From Spirochaetales bacterium (lineage in GTDB: Bacteria > Spirochaetota > Spirochaetia > Sphaerochaetales > Sphaerochaetaceae), in contig JAAYQY010000267.1 in assembly GCA_012519125.1 (NCBI GenBank), forward strand, positions 1 to 11,912: a DNA stretch of 11,912 bases, written 5' to 3'. Below the pieces are notes generated by a model that was given only the letters and a program-made list of their open reading frames with translations, was not told where the DNA came from and made no database searches. This document shows positions 7,552 to 11,912 of the stretch, in pieces. A program made the translations under genes and the position numbers. Position 1 is the stretch's first letter; each line of letters begins with the position of its first letter.

Positions 7552-9243
7552 TTATTCACTGATGATTTCGTCCTGAAGGGCATCATAGCCCTCCTCTCCG
7601 GTACGGACCTTGATGACGTTGTCGACCGTGTAGACGAAGATCTTTCCGTCCCCGATGTGCCCGGTATAGAGTGCTTTCTTTGCAGCCTCGATGACAGCGC
7701 GCACCGGCACCTTGCTGACCACCGTCTCCACCTGCATCTTCGGAAGCAAGGTCATGGAGACAGGCACCCCGCGGTAGTACTCCTTGTTGCCCTTCTGCAT
7801 TCCGCAGCCCATCACTTGGGTTACCGTCAGACCCATGACACCAATTTCGTTGAGAGCATGCTTGAGCTCGTTGAACTTGCTTTGCCGGCTCACGATGACA
7901 ATCTTTGTCATCGGTGCCTGCCTACTGGGTGTCTTCTGGGGAGGAACATGCACTACCGGAATGGCCTGCTCTGCTGAGGCGGAAACAGAACCAAGCACAG
8001 AGGGTACTGCAGGCATGAAGTCTGCATAGGAGGAGATGATACCGTGCTCCTCAAGGTCGAGCCCGGCGACCTCCTCGGCTCTTGAGACACGCAATCCCAC
8101 CGTCTTCTCGATAAGCAGAAAAAGCAAGGACATGGTGACGGATACCCACAGCACCACTGAGGCAACCCCGAGACTCTGAATTCCGAGCAGTGAGAAGCCT
8201 CCACCATAGAAGAGCCCACCCTCTTGGGCAAACAAACCTACCAGCAGGGTACCCAACGCACCACAGATACCATGCACTGAGATGGCTCCGACCGGGTCGT
8301 CGATTCTTGCCACCTTTTCGAAAAATTCCACCGATATCACAACCATAACACCACAGATGAGCCCGATGGCTGCGGCTCCCATGGGAGTGACCGCATCACA
8401 GCCGGCGGTTATGCCGACCAAGCCGGCCAAGGCACCGTTGAGCGTCATCGATACATCTGGCTTCTTGTAGCGAATCCAGGTATAGAGCATGGTCGCAATA
8501 GCGGCGAAAGCTGCTGCAAGGTTGGTGGTCACAAAAATTGAGGCCGCACTGACAATGGTGTCATCACCGGTGAGGCTCACCGTGGAGCCCCCATTGAAGC
8601 CAAACCAGCAGAACCAGAGGATGAACACCCCAAGAGCGCCCAGGGTGAGGCTGTGACCGGGAATTGCCCTTGCCTTCCCATTCTCGTCATACTTGCCTAT
8701 CCTCACTCCTATGCGCTTTGCACCCCAGAAGGCAGCCACACCGCCTACCATATGCACTGCGGTGGAACCGGCAAAATCGTGAAAACCGAGGGAGCTGAGC
8801 CAACCGCCGCCCCAGATCCAGTGCCCGCTGATCGGATAGACGAGAGCACTGATGACAACCGAATAGAGGCAGTAGGAGATGAACTTGGTCCGTTCTGCCA
8901 TGGCTCCACTGACAATCGTTGCTGCAGTGGCACAGAATACCGTCTGGAAAATCAGAAAGGCAGGGGTGGGAAAGGAAGAACCATACTCTCTTTGGACAAA
9001 GAAGTCGACAAACCCAACGAAGGGGTTGGTTTGTCCCTCAGCTCCCACGCCAAACATGAGGCCAAAGCCAAGGATCCAGAAAACCGCACTGCCGAGACAG
9101 AAGTCCATCAAGTTCTTCATGATGATGTTTCCTGCATTCTTTGCCCGGGTGAACCCCGTTTCGACCATGGCAAAACCTGCCTGCATGAAGAAGACCAACA
9201 CCGCGCCGAGCAAGACCCACAAGGTGTCTACCGATGAGTACAT
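7552..9243 (-). CDS. amt: Ammonium channel Amt fused to a C-terminal P-II signalling domain
   Basis: A 563-residue inner-membrane ammonium channel with a built-in nitrogen sensor. Residues 1 to about 400 are an 11-helix Amt domain. It starts MYSSVDTLWVLLGAVLVFFMQAGFAMVETG and has the twin pore histidines H164 and H324, D156 in HDFAGS, gate phenylalanines near F103 and F216, and the GLDLEEHG C-terminal block. A Pro/Ser-rich linker (about 410-444) leads to a P-II (GlnB/GlnK-like) domain at 445-563, with the T-loop GMQKGNKEYYRG and the ATP-binding GHIGDGKIFV and KVRTGEE motifs. The residue matching the uridylylated Tyr51 of E. coli GlnB is valine (RGVPV), so control is probably by ATP/ADP/2-oxoglutarate binding alone. 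I place the start at ATG 9243 (GGGAGG upstream); the frame is open back to 9357. The structured leader suggests attenuation. Confidence 0.93.
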   Translation of the reverse strand: MYSSVDTLWVLLGAVLVFFMQAGFAMVETGFTRAKNAGNIIMKNLMDFCLGSAVFWILGFGLMFGVGAEGQTNPFVGFVDFFVQREYGSSFPTPAFLIFQTVFCATAATIVSGAMAERTKFISYCLYSVVISALVYPISGHWIWGGGWLSSLGFHDFAGSTAVHMVGGVAAFWGAKRIGVRIGKYDENGKARAIPGHSLTLGALGVFILWFCWFGFNGGSTVSLTGDDTIVSAASIFVTTNLAAAFAAIATMLYTWIRYKKPDVSMTLNGALAGLVGITAGCDAVTPMGAAAIGLICGVMVVISVEFFEKVARIDDPVGAISVHGICGALGTLLVGLFAQEGGLFYGGGFSLLGIQSLGVASVVLWVSVTMSLLFLLIEKTVGLRVSRAEEVAGLDLEEHGIISSYADFMPAVPSVLGSVSASAEQAIPVVHVPPQKTPSRQAPMTKIVIVSRQSKFNELKHALNEIGVMGLTVTQVMGCGMQKGNKEYYRGVPVSMTLLPKMQVETVVSKVPVRAVIEAAKKALYTGHIGDGKIFVYTVDNVIKVRTGEEGYDALQDEIISE

Positions 9244-9258
9244 ACCTACCCCTCCCGC

Positions 9259-9297
9259 AAAAAAAATGGTGCACGATGGATTCAACCACCGTACACC
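9259..9297 (-). terminator. Terminator hairpin with U8 just upstream of amt (candidate attenuator)
   Basis: On the minus strand GGTGTACGGTGG (9297-9286) pairs along all 12 positions with CCATCGTGCACC (9279-9268), with two G-U wobbles and a 6-base TTGAAT loop. One A and eight T (9266-9259) follow. The U-tract ends 15 nt before the Amt start codon and 2 nt before its ribosome-binding site. The only sensible use of a terminator here is to interrupt amt transcription conditionally. Confidence 0.75.
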
Positions 9298-9305
9298 GTT
9301 GTACG
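9290..9305 (-). promoter_or_regulatory. Competing antiterminator hairpin in amt leader
   Basis: CGTACA (9305-9300) and TGTACG (9295-9290) are perfect reverse complements around an ACGG loop on the minus strand. The 3' arm and part of the loop lie inside the 5' arm of the terminator (9297-9286), so the two structures exclude each other. This is the expected geometry of an attenuator switch; what would favour this form is unknown. Confidence 0.5.
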
Positions 9306-9306
9306 A

Positions 9307-9323
9307 GGAGCCCAACGGGCTCC
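9307..9323 (-). promoter_or_regulatory. GC-rich hairpin in amt leader
   Basis: GGAGCCC (9323-9317) and GGGCTCC (9313-9307) form a perfect 7-bp stem with a GTT loop on the minus strand. It sits two bases upstream of the antiterminator hairpin and could stack with it, or act as a pause or binding site in the leader RNA. Confidence 0.5.
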
Positions 9324-9332
9324 GAACAGAAG

Positions 9333-9364
9333 AAAGGCGATGCAGATTGCTCCGCATCGCCTTT
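9333..9364 (-). terminator. Hairpin after the aminopeptidase gene; also first stem of the amt leader
   Basis: AAAGGCGATGC (9364-9354 on the minus strand) pairs with GCATCGCCTTT (9343-9333) over 11 bp with a 10-base loop, followed by TTT then CTTCTGTT. It can end the rluA-aminopeptidase transcript, although the U-tract is poor. Because the candidate amt promoter starts transcription near 9368, the same stem would form the extreme 5' end of the amt mRNA. Confidence 0.6.
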
Positions 9365-9375
9365 GATTAACCTAT

Positions 9376-9404
9376 GTTGTACCGAAGAGAGGCTTCTTGG
9401 TCAA
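9376..9404 (-). promoter_or_regulatory. Candidate sigma-70 promoter for amt
   Basis: On the minus strand TTGACC (9404-9399) matches five of six -35 positions and is followed after 17 bases by TACAAC (9381-9376), matching four of six. It begins seven bases beyond the aminopeptidase stop codon and would start transcription near 9368. The leader would then be about 125 nt and contain all four hairpins. I found no sigma-54 (GG-N10-GC) promoter. Confidence 0.55.
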
Positions 9405-9410
9405 GCACTT

Positions 9411-10520
9411 CTACAGAGAAAGATTGAGACAGGTAAGTCTCGGGTGAACGAAAAGGCCGTCTTTACGGACCAATTCACCATCAAAGTACATCTCTCCCCC
9501 GCCATATTCGGGTCTTTGGATCTGCACAAGATCCCAATGCACTGCTGAGCGATTGGTGTTGTCACAATCGTCGTAGGCATTGCCAGGGGTGAAGTGGATC
9601 GATCCGAAAATCTTCTCGTCAAACAGCGTGTTGTCCATCGGCTTGAGGATGCCTGGATTGCAACCGAGGGCGAACTCGCCGATGTACCGTGCTCCCTCAT
9701 CAATATCAAGGATCTCATTGAGCAGCGCATCATCATCACTGTGGGCCTCGATGATCTTTCCGTCCTTGAAGGTGAAGCTCACATCCTTGAAACAGTGCCC
9801 ATGGTAGGTGCTCTCGGTATTGTAGGTAATGGTCCCGTTCACCGAGTCCTTCACCGGGCAACTGTAGATCTCCCCATCGGGGATGTTCATCCTGCCTGCG
9901 CAGGGAATCCATCCCATGCCCTTCACTGAGAACGTAAGGTCCGTACCCTTTGCCTTGATGTGCACCTTGTCCACTGTATCCAGGAATTTCTTTGCCTCAG
10001 CCATCGCTTCAGCCATGGCCAGGTAGTCAACCTCGGTGCAAACCTTATAGAAGAAATCCTCGAACTCAACAGTTCCTTGGTTTGCCTGCATGGCAAAGAC
10101 TTCGGTGGGATAGCGAAGCACCACCCACTTGGTGTGTGGAAGGCGGGTTTTCATATGAACCGGGATATTGTAGTAGGTGCTGGCCAAATTCGACTTCTCA
10201 GGAATGGTGGAGAGTTCCCGCACATTTGCGATGCCCCTGATTCCGATGAAGGCGTCCATTTGCTTCATGCGATACGTATCCACATCTGCCCACTTTTGCA
10301 GTGATTCCTTGGTTGCCTGCTCACACATCACCCGCTCCAGGCGCTGGTTCCACAGGTTCACCACAGGATAGCCACCTGCATCGTAGACAGCCCTTACCAA
10401 GGCCTCTGTCATGGTTATGGGAATGTCCACTGCGTTGATCAAACAGGATTCACCTTTTTGCAGTTGAACCGAATGCTGTACCAAAAGCTTTGCCAGCTTC
10501 TCTTCTCTGGGATCTGCCAT
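9411..10520 (-). CDS. M29-family metallo-aminopeptidase
   Basis: A 369-residue cytosolic aminopeptidase of the M29 (AmpS/PepS/aminopeptidase T) family, which removes N-terminal residues from peptides using two co-catalytic metal ions. The expected metal-ligand region is visible: E217 in NIPDGEIYSCPV, E282 in IGEFALGCNP, H309 in FGSIHFTPGNAYDD, and H328 and D330 in NRSAVHWDLV. The length fits the usual 370-415. The N-terminal part (1-190) is the less conserved substrate-gating domain. The ATG at 10520 has AAGGAG about eight bases upstream, and the gene begins 20 bases after the pseudouridine synthase stop, so the two are an operon. There is no signal peptide. The role is probably turnover of imported or proteolytic peptides; exact specificity cannot be told from the sequence. 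Confidence 0.93.
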   Translation of the reverse strand: MADPREEKLAKLLVQHSVQLQKGESCLINAVDIPITMTEALVRAVYDAGGYPVVNLWNQRLERVMCEQATKESLQKWADVDTYRMKQMDAFIGIRGIANVRELSTIPEKSNLASTYYNIPVHMKTRLPHTKWVVLRYPTEVFAMQANQGTVEFEDFFYKVCTEVDYLAMAEAMAEAKKFLDTVDKVHIKAKGTDLTFSVKGMGWIPCAGRMNIPDGEIYSCPVKDSVNGTITYNTESTYHGHCFKDVSFTFKDGKIIEAHSDDDALLNEILDIDEGARYIGEFALGCNPGILKPMDNTLFDEKIFGSIHFTPGNAYDDCDNTNRSAVHWDLVQIQRPEYGGGEMYFDGELVRKDGLFVHPRLTCLNLSL

Positions 10521-10540
10521 TTTCTCTTGCTCCTTGTATC

Positions 10541-11281
10541 TTACTGTTCCAACCGGATTTCGAATGGTCGTCCGGTTGTGGGATGGGGAAACTCCACTGC
10601 CACAGCCCGAAGGCCAAGCCGATCAGCTGCCTTTCCCTGATAGACGGTGTCCCCATCGAGCGGCCAGCCGCTCCATGCCATGTGGACACGTACCTGATGC
10701 CTGAACCCGGAGGTAAGCCTACAGGTAAAAAGATGTGCGTCTTTGTCTTCTCTGCCGCTGTACCCAACCCTTGTCAGATACCATGTTCCGCTGGTCTTGT
10801 CCAGCAGGTGTTTGGGGCTGTCTGCCACTACCGGGCGTACCTGGGATCGGTTTTCACCGTACCGCCTGAAGAGGCTTCCCACAGACACTTCCCTGCCTCC
10901 GCATGCTACAGGATCTTCATAGGGATAGGGGGGAAACCCGGGCAGCAACGGCTCTTGATGGTGTGAGGACTGGGCCTGGTACTCCTTGAGAAAGAGTTCC
11001 GCCTTCCCGATAGCTTGCAATGAAGCATACACCTCCCGATTTCGGGCGATGACCACCAAGCCACTGGTGGCTGTGTCGAGTCGGTGCAGCACTCCGCCTT
11101 CCCAGGCATTCGCACCCTCTACCGAAAGCACTTCGGGATACATCCTTCCAACGAGAGAGAGCAAGGTGGCTTTCTCCTTTGGATCGTCCTTCAACGGGAC
11201 GGTCGGCAGCCCCGAAGGCTTGTCAACAACCAGAAAATCAGGCTCCTCATGAATGAGTGCCACATGCAAAACATCTTCCAT
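10541..11281 (-). CDS. RluA-family RNA pseudouridine synthase
   Basis: A 246-residue enzyme that isomerises uridine to pseudouridine in rRNA or tRNA. The catalytic motif is GGVLHRLDTATSGL (63-75 region, with nucleophile D70), preceded by FLVVDKPSGLPTVP (16-29) and followed by FLKEYQAQ (97-104) and TSGFRHQVRVHMAWSGWPLDGD (190-211). There is no N-terminal S4 domain, as in the short RluA-like proteins. An insert of about 60 residues (105-165) separates the two core halves. The target site cannot be predicted. The start is uncertain: ATG 11281 follows GGAAGGG by a single base, which is close for a ribosome-binding site. An in-frame TTG at 11299 has no ribosome-binding site at all, and a TTG at 11269 is possible. 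It is the first gene of a two-gene operon with the aminopeptidase. Confidence 0.9.
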   Translation of the reverse strand: MEDVLHVALIHEEPDFLVVDKPSGLPTVPLKDDPKEKATLLSLVGRMYPEVLSVEGANAWEGGVLHRLDTATSGLVVIARNREVYASLQAIGKAELFLKEYQAQSSHHQEPLLPGFPPYPYEDPVACGGREVSVGSLFRRYGENRSQVRPVVADSPKHLLDKTSGTWYLTRVGYSGREDKDAHLFTCRLTSGFRHQVRVHMAWSGWPLDGDTVYQGKAADRLGLRAVAVEFPHPTTGRPFEIRLEQ

Positions 11282-11340
11282 ACCCTTCCAATATAGCAAA
11301 AATTCAGCTGTCCGGCATCAAGAAAGAGAACAGAGTTTCT

Positions 11341-11368
11341 TTGCACTCTTGCCAAGCTGTTGTATACT
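11341..11368 (+). promoter_or_regulatory. Promoter for the CBS-domain gene, start site at the ATG
   Basis: TTGCAC (11341-11346), a 16-base spacer and TATACT (11363-11368, five of six -10 positions). Counting seven bases from the -10 box puts the transcription start on or next to the A of the ATG at 11375. No Shine-Dalgarno sequence lies between the -10 box and the ATG, in contrast to most genes in this window, so a leaderless mRNA is predicted. Confidence 0.55.
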
Positions 11369-11374
11369 CATCCC

Positions 11375-11912
11375 ATGCAAGAGATACCTATCAATACCTA
11401 TACCTCGCCTAATGTCATCCTTGAGCTCATCTACCGTCTGAAAGTGAAGGACGTGATGACAACCGATCTGGTGACTGCAACCAAGGAGACCAAACTCAGG
11501 CAGATCCAGTACATCATGCGTGAGAAGCAGGTTACAGGCCTACCCATCGTCGTGGGAAAGCGGCTCATTGGGATCGTGAGTATGGATGACATCATCCAAG
11601 CACTCGATAAGGGCTATATTGAGGAGACCGCGCAGGAGCACATGACCCGCAACCTCATCGTCCTTGAGGATGACATGCCCATCTCGTTTGCCATCAGTTA
11701 CTTCGACCGTTTCAGTTACCACCGTTTCCCGGTGCTCAATCGGCATAAGGAGTTGGTGGGCATGATCACCAGCAGGGATATCACCAGCACCCTGCTCGTG
11801 GAGATCAACCGGGAAATTGAGGAGCTGGAGAAGCGCACCTGCACCTCCAGCCTCAGCCAGGAGATGAGTGGGGAGATCCATACCTACTCGATCATGAAGA
11901 ATGATTTCGAGA
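11375..11912 (+). CDS. CBS-pair protein, 3'-truncated by window edge (possible C-terminal ATPase domain)
   Basis: The 179 visible residues start with a tandem CBS (Bateman) module. CBS1 runs from about 23 to 78 (VKDVMTTDLVTATKETKLRQ, LPIVVGKRLIGIVSMDDII) and CBS2 from about 84 to 140 (AQEHMTRNLIVLEDD, HRFPVLNRHKELVGMITSRDI). Such modules bind adenine nucleotides and sense energy state. A Glu-rich helical linker follows (141-155), and the frame is open at the edge. In Firmicutes and spirochaetes similar proteins continue into an anti-sigma-factor-like HATPase domain, and the HTYSIMKNDFE segment resembles its beginning, but this is inference. The ATG at 11375 has no ribosome-binding site. The next in-frame ATG (11456) would cut into CBS1, so I keep the first. 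It is transcribed divergently from the pseudouridine synthase gene. Confidence 0.85.
   Translation, partial: MQEIPINTYTSPNVILELIYRLKVKDVMTTDLVTATKETKLRQIQYIMREKQVTGLPIVVGKRLIGIVSMDDIIQALDKGYIEETAQEHMTRNLIVLEDDMPISFAISYFDRFSYHRFPVLNRHKELVGMITSRDITSTLLVEINREIEELEKRTCTSSLSQEMSGEIHTYSIMKNDFE

Noticed and set aside
9244..9290. Sigma-54 promoter upstream of amt
   Set aside because: TTGC occurs at the end of the U-tract, but there is no GG with the required 10-base spacing; the bases at the -24 position do not match.
9268..9364. ANTAR-type dual hexaloop RNA in the amt leader
   Set aside because: Two stems can close on six-base loops (AGCAAT if extra pairs form, and TTGAAT), but ANTAR targets need A at loop position 1 and G at position 4 in both. 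Neither loop fits.
11285..11321. Promoter and leaderless start for the pseudouridine synthase gene
   Set aside because: TATATT at 11295-11290 has no -35 box at proper spacing (TTGATG is 20 bases away), so neither the promoter nor the start can be fixed from the sequence.
11320..11341. Inverted repeat AAGAAA/TTTCTT between the divergent genes
   Set aside because: Six-base low-complexity arms with a 10-base spacer are expected by chance. It touches the -35 box of the CBS-gene promoter but nothing else supports an operator.

Overview
The window reads as an ordinary, densely packed bacterial chromosome segment. Base composition is moderately GC, Shine-Dalgarno sequences are good, sigma-70-type promoters are recognisable, and there are no mobile elements, rRNA or tRNA genes, or CRISPR arrays. 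The gene set suggests a fermentative anaerobe: two small 2[4Fe-4S]-type ferredoxins, a membrane polyferredoxin, an ammonium channel fused to its P-II regulator, and a CBS-domain protein of a kind seen in Firmicutes and spirochaetes. My best guess is a Sphaerochaeta-like spirochaete. That is inference from gene content, not something the sequence proves.

Layout. (1) Positions 1-2954, minus strand: topB (DNA topoisomerase III, TTG start) followed by dapB (lysine/diaminopimelate pathway), which runs off the left edge. (2) Positions 3055-4476, plus strand: an unusual seven-cysteine ferredoxin overlapping a NapH-like membrane Fe-S protein, then a 330-base gap with a strong promoter at its right end, then a 55-residue clostridial-type ferredoxin with a strong intrinsic terminator. 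(3) Positions 4496-7446, plus strand: a tight operon of a seven-helix membrane protein of unknown role, xseA, xseB and purU. It closes on a terminator at 7502-7543 shared with the convergent amt gene. (4) Positions 7552-11281, minus strand: rluA-type pseudouridine synthase and M29 aminopeptidase in one operon, then amt-P-II with its own promoter and a highly structured leader. (5) From 11375, plus strand: a CBS-pair protein that runs off the right edge and appears to be expressed from a leaderless mRNA.

The most interesting element is the amt leader (9244-9369, minus strand). A near-perfect 12-bp hairpin plus U8 ends 15 nt before the Amt start codon. A competing hairpin shares eight bases with that terminator's 5' arm. 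This is the architecture of a transcription attenuator in front of a nitrogen-uptake gene, and I cannot match it to a known riboswitch or ANTAR-type RNA. A second gene, the membrane protein at 4496, also begins just 19 nt after an intrinsic terminator. Expression of the xseAB-purU operon may therefore depend on read-through from the ferredoxin promoter. All promoter, terminator and structure calls were made by eye.
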